DNA of 64,000 nt from Pseudoalteromonas espejiana DSM 9414 (GCF_002221525.1 NZ_CP011028.1:62001-126000); one strand, 5' to 3'. Counted from the stretch's first letter, positions 15,198-26,240 are shown. Numbers and translations are program-made. The notes: generated by a model not told the origin, from the sequence alone.

Positions 15198-15917
15198 CTA
15201 CTTTAAATGGCGTCCGCCATCTACGGGCAAAGCGCGGCCTGTGATGTAGTGGCTTTGCAGTAATAAATCAATACTATTAATAATCTCTTGGCAACCGGGC
15301 TCAATACCCATTAATGATTTTTTCAGCGTTTTAGCGCGATAAGCTTCATCGTCATGTTCATTAAAAATGATTAATGATGGTGCTACCGAGTTTACTTTTA
15401 TATTAGGCGCATATTTAGCACTAAATGACTTTGTGAGGTTATCGAGCGCAGCTTTACTTGCGGCATAAGCAATGTGTTTAGGGCTGCCTGTTTCTACTAC
15501 GTAATCGGTTAAATGAATAATATCAGCAGGGGCTTTAGACGCTAATTGGTAAGCAAGTAATAAATCTGCGCATTTGTTATTAATTAAATACGGTGTTTTG
15601 GCATGAATGCGCATCATGTTATCGAATAACGCCTCAAAGTCAGGGTTATTTGCTTCGCAATCCCAGCTAGAGGCGTTGTGTACTATCGCGCGCAATGAAT
15701 CCGTATGTTGCTTAAGTGCATCTATAAAAGTAGAAATGCCGGCATCAGTACTAAAATCGGCATAAATACATACCGCACCTTGTTGCTCGAGTAAATCAAC
15801 AGCGCGGTGGCGCGTGCGATAGGTAATAATAATTGCTTGGTCTTGCGATAAAAAATGTTTAGCAAGTGCAAGGCCGATGCGTTGTCCTGCACCCGTTATT
15901 AAAATAGGCGATGTCAT
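15198..15917 (-). CDS. folM: Dihydromonapterin reductase
   Basis: A 239-residue short-chain dehydrogenase/reductase. The Rossmann start Ile-Thr-Gly-Ala-Gly-Gln-Arg-Ile-Gly has the Arg typical of pteridine reductases, Asn-Ala-Ser-Ser is present, and the catalytic Tyr-x-x-x-Lys is Tyr-Ala-Ala-Ser-Lys; the C terminus carries Asp-Gly-Gly. FolM reduces dihydromonapterin to tetrahydromonapterin with NADPH and has weak dihydrofolate reductase activity. It is first in folM-folE-folX. In pseudomonads and other bacteria this cofactor serves phenylalanine hydroxylase; no phhA is present in this window. Confidence 0.9.
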   Translation of the reverse strand: MTSPILITGAGQRIGLALAKHFLSQDQAIIITYRTRHRAVDLLEQQGAVCIYADFSTDAGISTFIDALKQHTDSLRAIVHNASSWDCEANNPDFEALFDNMMRIHAKTPYLINNKCADLLLAYQLASKAPADIIHLTDYVVETGSPKHIAYAASKAALDNLTKSFSAKYAPNIKVNSVAPSLIIFNEHDDEAYRAKTLKKSLMGIEPGCQEIINSIDLLLQSHYITGRALPVDGGRHLK

Positions 15918-16035
15918 GTAATGCTGTTATCTCTTTGGCAGGCGTTAAATTTAACTATAAATCAATTCAATAGGTTTACGTAATTAAGTAACAATTAGAT
16001 CAGCAAGTGCAGGGCTGCACTTGCTGTTAACGCGT

Positions 16036-16872
16036 TTATAATTCGTCGTAAATAGTCGGTATTGGCTGGCGCTTGTGCTGAGTGCGTATATATATGTCAG
16101 TAAGCTTTTGCTCAACCTCGGCAGATACAGGTTTACCTTCTAAAAAGTCATCTATTTGTTCATAGCTCAAGCCTAAGGCTTCTTCGTCAGTAAGGCCTGG
16201 ACGGTCGCTTTCTAAATCGGCGGTAGGCGCTTTTGTAACGAGTAAGTCGGGTGCACCTAAAGCGCTCGCAAGTGCGCGTACTTGGCGTTTTGATAAGCCA
16301 AATAACGGCGCTAAATCGCAGGCACCATCGCCAAATTTAGTGTAAAAGCCAGTAATGTTTTCAGCGCTGTGGTCGGTACCTACAACTAGGCCTTGGCAAA
16401 AGCCTGCTATTTCATACTGCGCTACCATGCGTTGGCGCGCTTTTACATTACCCTTAACAAAATCTACTTTAGCTTGGTCGGGCAAGCTTTCGCCACTACC
16501 AACAACCGCGGCCATGGCTTGCTCATGAAGCGCATCGGCAGCCGGTTTTACGTTTACGGTCATACGTTTGCTTGGCTTAATAAAATCAACGGCCATTTGC
16601 GCTTCATCTTCATCGGCTTGTATACCGTATGGCAAGCGTACCGCTATAAATTGATATTTGTCGGTACTTTGTTCGGCATTTAGCTCATCTACCGCCAACT
16701 GACATAAACGCCCGCAGGTTGATGAGTCAACACCACCGCTAATACCAAGCACAAGCGAGACTGAATGAGCTGCCACTAAACGTGCTTTGATAAAGCTAAC
16801 TCGACGGGTAATTTCGGCGTTTACATCTATAGTTGGCTGAACTTTCATTTCAGCCATAATTTCGGCGCGCAT
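16036..16872 (-). CDS. nadE: Ammonia-dependent NAD synthetase
   Basis: A 278-residue enzyme catalysing the last step of NAD synthesis, amidation of nicotinic acid adenine dinucleotide with ATP and ammonia. It contains the ATP-pyrophosphatase loop Gly-Ile-Ser-Gly-Gly-Val-Asp-Ser-Ser (about residues 43-51), Gly-Thr-Asp-His-Ser-Ala-Glu for substrate binding, and Lys-Ala-Pro-Thr-Ala-Asp-Leu. There is no glutaminase domain, as in E. coli NadE (275 residues). The ATG at 16872 is supported by GAGGAG six bases upstream; another Met occurs five codons later. It is separated from folM by 118 bases without recognisable signals. Confidence 0.95.
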   Translation of the reverse strand: MRAEIMAEMKVQPTIDVNAEITRRVSFIKARLVAAHSVSLVLGISGGVDSSTCGRLCQLAVDELNAEQSTDKYQFIAVRLPYGIQADEDEAQMAVDFIKPSKRMTVNVKPAADALHEQAMAAVVGSGESLPDQAKVDFVKGNVKARQRMVAQYEIAGFCQGLVVGTDHSAENITGFYTKFGDGACDLAPLFGLSKRQVRALASALGAPDLLVTKAPTADLESDRPGLTDEEALGLSYEQIDDFLEGKPVSAEVEQKLTDIYIRTQHKRQPIPTIYDEL

Positions 16873-16940
16873 GGCCAGCTCCTCATTATTTAATAATCTG
16901 GTTTAAATACAGTTATATTATCTGGTTTCGTTATTATTTA

Positions 16941-17567
16941 TTAAAGCCCTAAATGTGCTTTTATACGGCTTAGTTCGGCTTTTAGCTCCTCAATTTCTGC
17001 AAGTAGTTCGTTAATTTCATCATTTTTAATTTCTTCTACTGCAGTAGTGGGTTGGCTAGTGGCTTCAATGGTTAAATCGGCAAAAAGGTGCATATAGCGG
17101 CTTTCACGCTTACCTGGTTCGCGGTCTAGTTTAATTACATAATCATCGTTTGCTAAACCATCAAGCGCGGTTTCAACTTCGCTTACGTTGTTAAATTCGG
17201 CTAGGCGTGAGCTGCGCGTTCTAAGCTCCCCTGGAGTTTGTGCGCCGCGCAATAGCAGTAAACAAATAATAGCGCGTTGTTGACTGCTAAACTGCAAATT
17301 ACTAAATTCGGTGTTGCAAAAACGGTGGTCGTATTTATTTACACGACCTGAAAGGCCTTCATCAAGGGTTACTAAACGCAAGCTTACAAGCTCATCTAGT
17401 GCCGATTGAACTTCACTTTCGCTAAGGCTTAGCACTGGGTCGCGGTTAGATTTTTGATTACACGCGTTAGTTAATGCGTTTAACGATAGCGGGTAATGCT
17501 CTGGCGTTGTGCTTTGTTTTTCTAAAAGGCAGCCAATAACGCGCTGCTGATTTGCTGATAATTGCAT
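16941..17567 (-). CDS. yceH: YceH family (DUF480) protein
   Basis: A 208-residue protein close to E. coli YceH. Two winged-helix-like halves are visible: residues about 5-90 begin with [10 protein letters not shown] and Tyr-Pro-Leu-Ser-Leu-Asn-Ala-Leu-x-x-Ala-Cys-Asn-Gln-Lys, and about 95-165 include Gly-Ala-Gln-Thr-Pro-Gly-Glu-Leu-Arg-x-Arg. A short C-terminal coiled coil (about 182-205) is Glu/Leu-rich. Its exact role is unknown; the fold suggests nucleic-acid binding. It ends 68 bases upstream of nadE and follows the large hybrid kinase gene on the same strand by 41 bases. Confidence 0.92.
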   Translation of the reverse strand: MQLSANQQRVIGCLLEKQSTTPEHYPLSLNALTNACNQKSNRDPVLSLSESEVQSALDELVSLRLVTLDEGLSGRVNKYDHRFCNTEFSNLQFSSQQRAIICLLLLRGAQTPGELRTRSSRLAEFNNVSEVETALDGLANDDYVIKLDREPGKRESRYMHLFADLTIEATSQPTTAVEEIKNDEINELLAEIEELKAELSRIKAHLGL

Positions 17568-17608
17568 GGCTTTTCTTTATTAATAAACAGTGTTTTTAGC
17601 TTACACCT

Positions 17609-20600
17609 TTATTGTGTGCCAAGCCATTGTTGTAATTTAGGTTCAAGTGCAGCTAAATCAAGCGGTTTGGTTAAATAGTCATTCATACCAGCATCTAAGC
17701 ATTTTTCTTTGTCTCCTTGCATGGCATTGGCAGTAAGGGCAATAATAGTAATGTGCTTGTTATGTTGGCCAGCTTTGCCTTCTCTAATAGCATGTGTGGC
17801 TTGGTAGCCATCCATTTCGGGCATTTGGCAGTCCATTAAAATCAGCTGGTATTTTTTTTCTTGAACACTGTTGAGTTTATCTATGGCGTCTTTGCCGTTT
17901 TCTGCAATATCGAATGTAAGTCCAATTTGCTTTAATAATGCAGATGCAACTACCTGATTAACTTTATTATCTTCTACTAGTAGCACTTGTGCTTGCGCTG
18001 AAATTTCTTTTTCTGCTTCAGTTAACTTATTTTGTAATTGCGCTTGGCGCTGTTGTTGCTCAATGTATTTGTCATTGGTGAGAGAATCAAATAAATCAGA
18101 CGGTGTTAACGGCTTAAATATGAGGCAATCTATATTTATGCCTATGTTGTTATGCTCTTTTGAATAGCTCATAGGTGCCATAACAACGAGTTTACTCTGC
18201 TTGCTAATTACTCTATTTTTTAGGGCGTTAACTTGAGGATGAGCTGCCTGTTCAAAAAAGTGATAATCAACGAGTAATGCATCTGGTGGGTTATCGCAGT
18301 GATCAAAATAATTAATTATATCGCTGTAATCATTTAAAATATTTACGTGCGCACCCCATACTCTTAATTGTTTTGCTGCAATATTGGCATTAAGTGAACA
18401 CGTATCAATAATTAAAATATGCTTATTGTTAATTAAATGGCTTGGTAAATCTTGCGCTTTAGTAAGGCGTGGCTGTATTTTAATTGAAAACGAAAAAGTA
18501 CTCCCTTCATCAAGCATACTGGTTACATTTACTTCGCCTTCCATAAGCTCACAAAGCTGCTTAACAATTGCAAGCCCTAAGCCTGTGCCGCCAAATTGTC
18601 GCGTTGTTGAGGTGTCAGCTTGCGTAAATGAATCAAACAATGTTTGCTGCTTTTGAGCATCTATTCCTATTCCTGTATCTATAATTGAGCAAAGTAAAAA
18701 GCTGCCATCGGTGGTTTCATCAATTTGTGCTGTAACAAGAATTTGCCCATCTAAGGTAAATTTAACTGCGTTACCAATTAAGTTGTTTAGTATTTGGCGT
18801 AATCGGTTAGGGTCACTAATTATTTCGCTAACCGTTATTTGTGTGGCATCTAAAATAAGGTTGGTATTGTTTTGCTCAACTTTTAAGGCAAACGATTCAA
18901 CAACCTCACCAAGTAATTTAGGTAAGTTAAATTGTACGTTTTCAATATCGAGCTTACCGGCTTCAATTTTAGAAAAGTCTAAAATATCGTTAATAATATT
19001 TAATAACGATTGCGCCGATGACTGCGCTAACTCGATGTGGTGCTCTTGTTGCTGATCAAGCTTGGTGCGTTTAATAATATTAAGCATGCCAAGCACACCG
19101 TTCATAGGGGTTCTTATTTCGTGACTCATGCTGGCTAAAAATTCACTTTTAGCCATAACGGCTTGTTCGGCTGCTTCTTTGGCGGTAACTAGCTGCTGCT
19201 CGGTTTCTATACGTTGTTGGCTGGAGTACAAGCTACCAATAAGGGCTGCAACTGCAATTAAAAAGCTTTCTTCATTGCGTGACCAGGGGCGCATAGATTT
19301 ACATTGCTCAGCACATAAAATACCTATCGTGCCGTTGCCTGCTGGAATAATAACGCACAACATGGCATTTATATTTAGTGGTGCTAAATAACTCGCTCGT
19401 AGTGGTTTTAATAAAGGGTGTTTTTGGGCATCTGTAACGCTAAAAACAGCTTGTTTTTCTATGGCTTCAAAAAAGTCAGGGGCGTCTTCTCTTAACCAAA
19501 TTGCATTGTTATTACCCACGGCGTTATGAGTATTATGTGAGGCTATGGGGCTAAGTTTACTTTTGGCAGAGTTAAAAAACCAAATACTTGCTTGTTCAAT
19601 ATTTAAAGCATTGCAAATAGACTCAGTAATTATTTGTTTAGACTGACTTAGTTGGCCACTTAAAATGAGTTCATTAGCTGTTAGCGAGGCCAAAATTTCG
19701 TTATGTAATGCTATTTTACTATTTTCGAGCTCAATACGTTTACGGGCATCAATGTTTTGTAGTGAGCCAAATATTCTTATGCATCGGCCATTTTTTTGCT
19801 CTGCCTCACCATGAACAAGCACCCACATTTCATGCCCTTCAGAGTCTATAACTTCTAGTTCTGCCTCGTAACTTTTACCTTCTTTTATTGCTTGTTCGAC
19901 CAATTTTGTTATGAGGTTTCTGCTTTCACCGGCTTTAAAATAGTTTAAATTTAGAGGCCAAGAAGGTTGTTTATTTAATGGGTATTTAAATATTTTTTTA
20001 GTCATTTCTGACCAATATGCTTGCTTCGTCTCTAAGTTAAATGACCAAGCACCAATTTGTGCGAGATCACTCATCGCTTCTAGCATTTTTTCATTTTGCT
20101 GCTGGCGATTGAGCATTTTTAAAAAGAATAAAAAAGCCCACACAAGTAACCCACAAATAATAAAAATAGCAGCACGTAACGGCCATATTGTAGAAGGGGC
20201 TGGGTCCCACCCTTGTTTTGGTGCTACGTATAATTGCCAGTTCCCACCTTGAAAGCTCAGGGTGAATTCAAGTGGTTCTTGCTCTGTAATATTTTGAGAA
20301 CCATAAAAAAACTCGCCTTTTTTACCTAAACCATGGCGCCCTTGTAAGGCAACATTATATTCATTTTCGAGCTCTTTAATGCCTGAGTTTTTATATACTT
20401 TTCCAATATCAAGCACTACCGAGAGCAACCCCCAAAAACGATTTTCAGGAGGTATGTAAACAGGTACCCGTGCTATTAAAGCTATATCACCTTGTACTAA
20501 CTTTAACGGCCCAGCCATGACTATTGAATTAGTATCGCGCGCTCTAATTGCATCTTCGCGTTGGTTTTTTGCTTCTAAAAAGTTTAAGCCGAGTGCTTTT

Positions 20601-20968
20601 TCATTGCCTTTAAGCGGGTAGGTCATACGAATTACCATATCGGGTGCGCCGCCAATATTGCGAAGCTCGTTCGAGGTTTTAAATAAAGGCTCGGCAATTT
20701 GCTCAAAGCGATCTTGTTGTAAATTTGGCTCTGCTGAAACAGCCACAGCTAAGCCCCTTACAAGTTGAATATTAGAGACCAAGGTGGCTTCTAGTTGAGC
20801 GCGGTAGGTGCTGACCTCAGATAAAATTTGTAGGCGGTGGGCGTCTTTGGCGCGATTATAGTTAATCCTATCCAATACAATACTGACTAATATTATTAGC
20901 GTAAGCGAAAGCCAAAAGGTTAGCTTAAAGTTATCAACTTTATTTTTTTTATTATTCTCTGGCGGCAT
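17609..20968 (-). CDS. CHASE-PAS-GAF hybrid sensor histidine kinase
   Basis: A 1119-residue inner-membrane hybrid kinase. Helices near 15-32 and 262-285 flank a periplasmic CHASE domain (about 50-225, with Tyr-Pro-Leu-Lys-Gly-Asn-Glu-x-x-Leu-Gly-Leu-Asn-Phe). In the cytoplasm follow a PAS domain (about 290-415), a GAF domain (about 425-590), HisKA with His616, HATPase, a first receiver-like domain that keeps Asp in Leu-Leu-Val-Asp-Tyr but has lost the normal acidic pair at its start, and a second complete receiver with Asp1046. No Hpt domain follows, so phosphotransfer needs a separate partner. The ligand is unknown; other CHASE domains bind small molecules such as cytokinins. No response regulator lies alongside. 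Confidence 0.92.
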   Translation of the reverse strand: MPPENNKKNKVDNFKLTFWLSLTLIILVSIVLDRINYNRAKDAHRLQILSEVSTYRAQLEATLVSNIQLVRGLAVAVSAEPNLQQDRFEQIAEPLFKTSNELRNIGGAPDMVIRMTYPLKGNEKALGLNFLEAKNQREDAIRARDTNSIVMAGPLKLVQGDIALIARVPVYIPPENRFWGLLSVVLDIGKVYKNSGIKELENEYNVALQGRHGLGKKGEFFYGSQNITEQEPLEFTLSFQGGNWQLYVAPKQGWDPAPSTIWPLRAAIFIICGLLVWAFLFFLKMLNRQQQNEKMLEAMSDLAQIGAWSFNLETKQAYWSEMTKKIFKYPLNKQPSWPLNLNYFKAGESRNLITKLVEQAIKEGKSYEAELEVIDSEGHEMWVLVHGEAEQKNGRCIRIFGSLQNIDARKRIELENSKIALHNEILASLTANELILSGQLSQSKQIITESICNALNIEQASIWFFNSAKSKLSPIASHNTHNAVGNNNAIWLREDAPDFFEAIEKQAVFSVTDAQKHPLLKPLRASYLAPLNINAMLCVIIPAGNGTIGILCAEQCKSMRPWSRNEESFLIAVAALIGSLYSSQQRIETEQQLVTAKEAAEQAVMAKSEFLASMSHEIRTPMNGVLGMLNIIKRTKLDQQQEHHIELAQSSAQSLLNIINDILDFSKIEAGKLDIENVQFNLPKLLGEVVESFALKVEQNNTNLILDATQITVSEIISDPNRLRQILNNLIGNAVKFTLDGQILVTAQIDETTDGSFLLCSIIDTGIGIDAQKQQTLFDSFTQADTSTTRQFGGTGLGLAIVKQLCELMEGEVNVTSMLDEGSTFSFSIKIQPRLTKAQDLPSHLINNKHILIIDTCSLNANIAAKQLRVWGAHVNILNDYSDIINYFDHCDNPPDALLVDYHFFEQAAHPQVNALKNRVISKQSKLVVMAPMSYSKEHNNIGINIDCLIFKPLTPSDLFDSLTNDKYIEQQQRQAQLQNKLTEAEKEISAQAQVLLVEDNKVNQVVASALLKQIGLTFDIAENGKDAIDKLNSVQEKKYQLILMDCQMPEMDGYQATHAIREGKAGQHNKHITIIALTANAMQGDKEKCLDAGMNDYLTKPLDLAALEPKLQQWLGTQ

Positions 20969-21029
20969 TTATAGGTATCGTGCTGTTATTTTAGGCATAT
21001 TAACTATAGCCAATTAATTGCACAAATAA

Positions 21030-21059
21030 AAATGGCGCTAATAAATTAGCGCCATTTTA
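21030..21059 (-). terminator. Intrinsic terminator of ycaO
   Basis: A 14-base-pair perfect stem (21030-21043 with 21046-21059) with core TGGCGC/GCGCCA. On the minus strand it is followed by TTTTATTT. It lies 45 bases after the ycaO stop and separates ycaO from the hybrid kinase gene. Confidence 0.85.
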
Positions 21060-21103
21060 TTTTTATAATTAGTAGTTTAGCTATATTAGCTCAACTATTA
21101 GTA

Positions 21104-22864
21104 TTAACTATCGGCAACTTCACGTGCCCAGTGGTTTTGCTTAGCTACATGTAACTTACGGTAGCCATCAAGTAAAGCTGCGTGCTTTTTAAAGCCTTCA
21201 AGCGATAAACCAGGGAAGGTTAAACCATTAAATAATTTACGGCCTTCGGCAATTTCAATTGCAAGCGTTACGTTGTCGCTACCAAACATTAAACCAAGTG
21301 CATCTTGGTAGTCGGCGTATTCACGCTCGTCATCGTATTTAATTTCAAGAATGGCTTTTAAGCAGCGGAAATGGCGCATTGCCTCTTCGTTTACTTGGCC
21401 TGTATGTAGTATCCAATCAACCCAATCGATTGCTTCTTCGCTGCCTGCGGCTAAACATAGGTGCGCTTTAAGCTCACCAATACGCAGTGTGTGCCAAGGT
21501 GTATCGGCATCAGTTGCAAGGCCAATAAACTCTGCTGCGCGAATAATATCACTGTGGCCGGCTTCTTCTAGGCTGTCGTAAATATCCATCCATTGCTCAG
21601 CATCGTACTGATCAAGCGATAGGAATGCTTCACGGAATTTAGCGCCTTCGTTGTTGTTACGCCAAATAAGCTCATCTACTGGGTAAATGTCTGACATGCC
21701 CGGTACTAAAATTCGACATGCATACACGTTTAGGTGCGTGTAATCCATAATATAAATGTCGTGGTTCATGCTATGAATTAAATCTGTACAGAAGTTGTAT
21801 TCTTGCTCTGTTGTACCGCTAAAGTCCCAGTGTACAAAGTCAAAATCTGCTTCGGCACGGAAGAAATCATGCGAAATCAAACCGCTAGAATCAATGAAGT
21901 GCAGTTCAATGTTTTCAGGCGTTGCTACTTCGTCGTTATCGAACGTGGCTGGTTGGAACACATCAAGCTGATCAAGGCGACGACCTTGTAGTAACTCAGT
22001 AACAGTACGCTCAAGGGCTACTTCAAATGAAGGGTGAGCACCAAACGAGGCAAATACAGAGCCATCTGTTGGGTTAATCAGCGTTACGCTCATTACTGGG
22101 TATTTACCGCCTAGTGATGCATCGGCAATACGTAAATGAAAACCATGGCTGCGTAGTTCTTCACATGCTTCGTGAATTTGTGGGTACTGTTTAACAACGT
22201 CTTCAGGCACGATTGGTAAACAAATACCTTCTGCGATGATGCGGTTTTTTATAGCGCGTTCAAATACTTCTGATAAACCTTGTACACGCGCTTCAAACTT
22301 GGTGTTACCTGCGCTCATACCGTTAGATACAAAAATATTACCAATCACGTTTACCGGAATGTACACGTCTTGATTATCGCGTTGGCGCGTGTATGGCAAT
22401 GTACAAATGCCGCGCTCGTTATTACCTGAGTTAAAATCAAAAAGGTGTGATGCGTTAAGTTCGCGCTCTGGGTCAAAATAATCCCACAGGCTTTCGTCCA
22501 TTATGCCTTCAGGCACTTCTTCACCTTCAACTTTAAACCATTTTTCGCTTGGGTAATGAGTAAACTCGCCGTTGGCAAATTCTTCACCTAAGTAAAAGTC
22601 AGCAAAAAAGTAGTTACAGCTTAAACGCTCAAAGTATTCACCTAGCGCAGAGGCAATAGATGCTTTATCGGTTGCGCCTTTACCATTGGTAAACATAACA
22701 CCGCAGTCGCTGTCTTTAATATGAACCGAATAACAGTTAGCTACAGGATTAAGCCAAAGCGCTTCCTCAACGTTAATGTTAAGGGCTTTAAGCTTGTTTT
22801 GCATGGTAGAGATTGACGATTCTAGGTCGCGGTCTTTACCTTTGATAAATGTTTTTTCAGTCAT
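21104..22864 (-). CDS. ycaO: YcaO, accessory protein for ribosomal protein S12 methylthiolation
   Basis: A 586-residue protein, the same length as E. coli YcaO. The ATG at 22864 begins Met-Thr-Glu-Lys-Thr-Phe-Ile-x-Gly-Lys-Asp as in E. coli; the frame extends to 22951 but that part is not conserved. The YcaO ATP-binding domain (about 60-390) has Phe-Thr-Asn-Gly-Lys-Gly-Ala-Thr, Leu-Gly-Glu-Tyr-Phe-Glu-Arg-Leu-Ser and Gln-Gly-Leu-Ser-Glu-Val-Phe-Glu-Arg. The C-terminal part is the helical, TPR-like extension of this subfamily. YcaO is known to aid RimO-dependent beta-methylthiolation of S12. No peptide precursor gene lies nearby, which argues against a RiPP cyclodehydratase. It is divergent from the acylase gene. 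Confidence 0.95.
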   Translation of the reverse strand: MTEKTFIKGKDRDLESSISTMQNKLKALNINVEEALWLNPVANCYSVHIKDSDCGVMFTNGKGATDKASIASALGEYFERLSCNYFFADFYLGEEFANGEFTHYPSEKWFKVEGEEVPEGIMDESLWDYFDPERELNASHLFDFNSGNNERGICTLPYTRQRDNQDVYIPVNVIGNIFVSNGMSAGNTKFEARVQGLSEVFERAIKNRIIAEGICLPIVPEDVVKQYPQIHEACEELRSHGFHLRIADASLGGKYPVMSVTLINPTDGSVFASFGAHPSFEVALERTVTELLQGRRLDQLDVFQPATFDNDEVATPENIELHFIDSSGLISHDFFRAEADFDFVHWDFSGTTEQEYNFCTDLIHSMNHDIYIMDYTHLNVYACRILVPGMSDIYPVDELIWRNNNEGAKFREAFLSLDQYDAEQWMDIYDSLEEAGHSDIIRAAEFIGLATDADTPWHTLRIGELKAHLCLAAGSEEAIDWVDWILHTGQVNEEAMRHFRCLKAILEIKYDDEREYADYQDALGLMFGSDNVTLAIEIAEGRKLFNGLTFPGLSLEGFKKHAALLDGYRKLHVAKQNHWAREVADS

Positions 22865-22985
22865 ATTAATCTCAACTAGTTCTGCACATGATGTGGAAGC
22901 GACATTATCGTGGATTTTGATGTTTATTTCACCCTTTGTGAGCAAGAACATTATTATTTAATAAAACTGTGGTTATTATATGCTC

Positions 22986-22999
22986 ATACTGCGTAGTAT
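22986..22999. promoter_or_regulatory. Small inverted repeat before the acylase gene
   Basis: ATACT (22986-22990) and AGTAT (22995-22999) form a perfect five-base inverted repeat around a four-base centre, 21 bases before the acylase ATG. It could be an operator or a weak hairpin; chance is possible. Confidence 0.25.
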
Positions 23000-23020
23000 A
23001 AATTTTTATAGGGAAGGTTG

Positions 23021-25303
23021 ATGTTTAGAGTAATCAAACGGTTATTGTTATTAATTGTGATTTTAGCGCTTGCAGGCACAGCGGTAGTATATGGTGTGCT
23101 GACTTTGAGCCTGCCTGCACTTGATGGCAAAGGTCAAAGTAGTCACGTAAGTAATAACGTTAAAATATCGCGCGACTTACTAGGCCAGGCTGTTATTAAT
23201 GCCAATAATAGAAACGATGCCGCTTATGGATTAGGTTATGCGCACGGACAAGATCGATTTTTTCAAATGGATTTATTAAGGCGCAACGCCGCAGGTGAGC
23301 TAAGTGAGTTATTTGGCAAAGTGGCCCTTGGGCTTGATAAAAAAATGCGCTTTCATCAATTACGCAAACGCAGCCGCGCTATTTTACAAACCCTCACAAA
23401 AGCCGATAAGCAATTATTAACAAGCTACGCACAAGGCGTGAATGAAGGGTTGGCACAAGTAGGGTATGCAAGCTTTGAATACCTACTAACAGGCGGTGTG
23501 CAAAAACCTTGGCAAAGTGAAGACAGCTTATTGGTTATATTTAGCATGTATCTTGATTTACAAAGTGCAACGTTTGAGCGTGACCAAGCGCTAATACAGA
23601 TTGAGCAAGCTTACGGGCAAAAAATGGTTGAGTTTTTAACGCAACCAAGCCAATACCAAGCGGCGCTTGATGGCAGTAAACTTACGCCTTTTACAGATGA
23701 TATACCTACACTTCCAGCGCAAGCACAACACCCGGTTAAAAATATTCAAGCAAACGAAGAGCGCGGCAGTAATAACTGGGCCGTAACCGGTGCGCATACG
23801 CAAACGGGTGCAGCAATGCTCTCTGACGATATGCATTTATCGATGGCGGTGCCGGTTATTTGGTACAGAGCACAGCTTAATTACACGCAAAATACTAAGG
23901 AATTTCAAATAACAGGCGTATCGCTGCCTGGTGCACCCGCTATTGTGGTGGGTAGTAATAATAAAATTGCTTGGGGCTTTACTAATGGCTACATAGATAC
24001 CGCTGATTGGATAGCGCTAAATGATGAGAGTAAAACATGGCAGGTAAATGAGCCAATAGCGTTGCCAAATGATGAAGTTGAAAACTACCCATTAACGTTA
24101 AGCGAATACGGCCCAGTAAAATACATTAATAAAAAACCCTACGCACTTAGTTGGGCGGCGCATCAGCCTTACGCCGTTAATATGGAATTAGTAAAACTTG
24201 AACAATCAAATACGGTTGATGATGCATTAGCAATAGCGAGCAGTGTGGGTATTCCGGTGCAAAACTTAATGGTGGTTGATAATAAAGGCAGTGCAGCGTG
24301 GAAGCATATGGGCGGCATACCTGCACGTAAAACCCCAAGCGAATTAAGTGTAAACACAAAACAATATTCTACGCTTTTTGAGCAAAATGAAAATGAACGC
24401 CCGTTTGTTAAAAACCCGCAAAATGGGCGATTATGGACAGGTAACTCACGTGTTGTATCGGCCATAGATAACAGCCGGTTTGGTAACGGTGGTTATGCAC
24501 TAGGGGCACGTTCAAGCCAAATACGCGATAGATTATTTGAAAAACAAACCTTTGCTGAAAGCGACTTTTACGCGCTACAGCTTGATAACCAAGCCCGCTT
24601 TTTAATGCCTTGGCATACATTAGTACTTAATCAGCTTAAAAAAGATAAAAGCAAAAATAAGCAATACATTAGCGAGCTTGAAAACTGGCAGCAGTGCGCA
24701 TGTGCAAGCTCTGTAGGTTATACCTTAGTTAAGCGCTATAGAAGTGCATTAATAAATACTGTTTTTGCAAGCATGGAGAATAAGCTCAATGAGCAAAGCG
24801 GTACACTTAAATACGTAAAACGCGATCTTGAGCCGGCAATATGGCAGCTTATTAATACACGGCCCGATTCGTGGGTAAACCCTGAGTATAAAAGTTGGGA
24901 TGAGCAGTTATCAGGTGCATTTAACCAAACAGTGACAGCGCTTAGGGCAGAGTATGGAGATAACTTACAAAATTGGCAGTGGGGCAAAGTAAATGCGCTT
25001 AACATTGAGCACCCGTTTGCTAAACAAATACCAATACTGGCTAAGTTTTTAAATATGCCAATAGCGCCTGGGTTCGGCGATAGCTACATGCCCGCAGTGC
25101 AAGGTAAAAGCTTTGGTGCATCGCAGCGCTTTATTGCCCAGCCTGGGCATTTAGAAAATGCCATTATGACAGTACCGGGTGGGCAATCGGGGCATCCTCT
25201 ATCTGAGTTTTACCGTGCAGGCTTTAGTGATTATGTAGAGGGTAAACACACGCCTTTATTGCCACAAACGCTTATACATCAAATAATAATAGAGTCCGCT
25301 CAA
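23021..25303 (+). CDS. Penicillin acylase family N-terminal nucleophile amidase
   Basis: A 761-residue Ntn hydrolase. The ATG at 23021 follows GGGAAGG; a TTG sits just before it. Residues about 5-27 form a membrane anchor or uncleaved signal. The precursor should cut itself before Ser250 (Arg-Gly-Ser-Asn-Asn-Trp-Ala-Val), making Ser250 the N-terminal nucleophile of the beta chain; Asn-Asn-Trp and a later Gly-Asn-Ser-Arg-Val fit the family. The alpha-chain His-Gly-Gln-Asp-Arg-Phe-Phe-Gln-Met-Asp motif is also present. Members hydrolyse penicillins, acyl-homoserine lactones or other amides; the substrate cannot be read from sequence. An exported metallo-beta-lactamase-fold gene follows 58 bases later. 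Confidence 0.9.
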
Positions 25304-25364
25304 TGAACTAAAATATAGCTAAATACGTTCTTTATTTATTAATTCATATAACAGGTAAAAAATA

Positions 25365-26213
25365 ATGAAAAAAATACTACCCGCATTAATCACAGGCTTA
25401 TTACTAAGTAGTACAGCGCATGCAGATGAAAGCCCAGTAACCGCTGAAAAGTTAAGTGACCACGTATACGTATTATTTGGGCAAGGCGGCAACATTGCAG
25501 CAAGTGTTGGGGACGATGGTATTTATATTATTGACGACCAATTTGCCAAGTTATCAGACGAAATTAAAAAAACCATTAGCGATTTAAAACCCGGTAGCGC
25601 AGAGTTTGTAATTAATACGCATCATCATGGCGATCATACTGGTGGTAACGAAAACTTTGCCAAAGCCGGTGCGCATGTTATTGCGCACGACAACGTGCAT
25701 AAGCGATTAGAAGAAAAACACGGTGCAAACTCAGATTACCTGCCACGTATTAGTTTTGGCCACGATTTAAAGCTGCATTTTAATAACGAACATGCGCATG
25801 TAGTGCATTATGCGCATGCACATACCGATGGTGACTCGGTTATATTTTTTAATAACGATAACATAGTACACATGGGCGATATTTACTTTAACTTTGGCAG
25901 CTTGCCGTTTGTTGATGTAGATAGCGGTGGCAGTGTTGACGGAATACTAGCAGCCGTAAATGACGTTATTAAGCAAATAGACGAGCGCACCATAGTGATA
26001 CCCGGGCATGGTCCGGTAAGTGACCGTTCAGGGCTAGTAACGTATGCTAAACTTGTTCAAAAAGCTAAAGGTTTAATGTTAAATGCAATGCAAAATAACG
26101 CAAGCCTAGAGCAAGTAATTAAAGCCGATCCATTGGCAGAACTTGGCCTTGAATACGCAGGCTGGTTGCCAAAAGAGAAAGTGACTACACTTTTTTATCG
26201 CAGCTTAAAGTAG
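25365..26213 (+). CDS. Exported metallo-beta-lactamase-fold hydrolase
   Basis: A 282-residue protein with a Sec signal peptide (about 1-20, ending Ala-His-Ala). The metal motif His86-His-His88-Gly-Asp90-His91 is intact, and further ligands are visible: His in Ala-His-Ala-His-Thr-Asp-Gly-Asp, Asp in Met-Gly-Asp-Ile-Tyr-Phe, and His in Pro-Gly-His-Gly-Pro. It should bind two zinc ions in the periplasm. The family includes lactamases, lactonases and thioesterase-like enzymes; the Thr-Asp-Gly-Asp-Ser and Gly-Asp-Ile patterns fit general periplasmic members more than clinical lactamases. AGGTAAAAAATAATG gives the binding site. It follows the acylase gene closely and ends in a terminator. Confidence 0.88.
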   Translation: MKKILPALITGLLLSSTAHADESPVTAEKLSDHVYVLFGQGGNIAASVGDDGIYIIDDQFAKLSDEIKKTISDLKPGSAEFVINTHHHGDHTGGNENFAKAGAHVIAHDNVHKRLEEKHGANSDYLPRISFGHDLKLHFNNEHAHVVHYAHAHTDGDSVIFFNNDNIVHMGDIYFNFGSLPFVDVDSGGSVDGILAAVNDVIKQIDERTIVIPGHGPVSDRSGLVTYAKLVQKAKGLMLNAMQNNASLEQVIKADPLAELGLEYAGWLPKEKVTTLFYRSLK

Positions 26214-26240
26214 TACGCGTAACGTAAAAAACATGATACA

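Noticed and set aside
18711..19055. Rightward open frame of 114 codons inside the hybrid kinase gene
   Set aside because: It is antisense to the conserved HisKA/HATPase part, has no ribosome binding site and no recognisable domain.
21104..22864. RiPP cyclodehydratase of a peptide natural-product cluster
   Set aside because: It matches E. coli YcaO in length and throughout its sequence, and no precursor peptide, dehydrogenase or exporter genes are beside it.
25365..26213. Antibiotic-resistance metallo-beta-lactamase
   Set aside because: The zinc site is intact, but the remaining motifs fit general periplasmic members of the fold; resistance cannot be claimed from the sequence.
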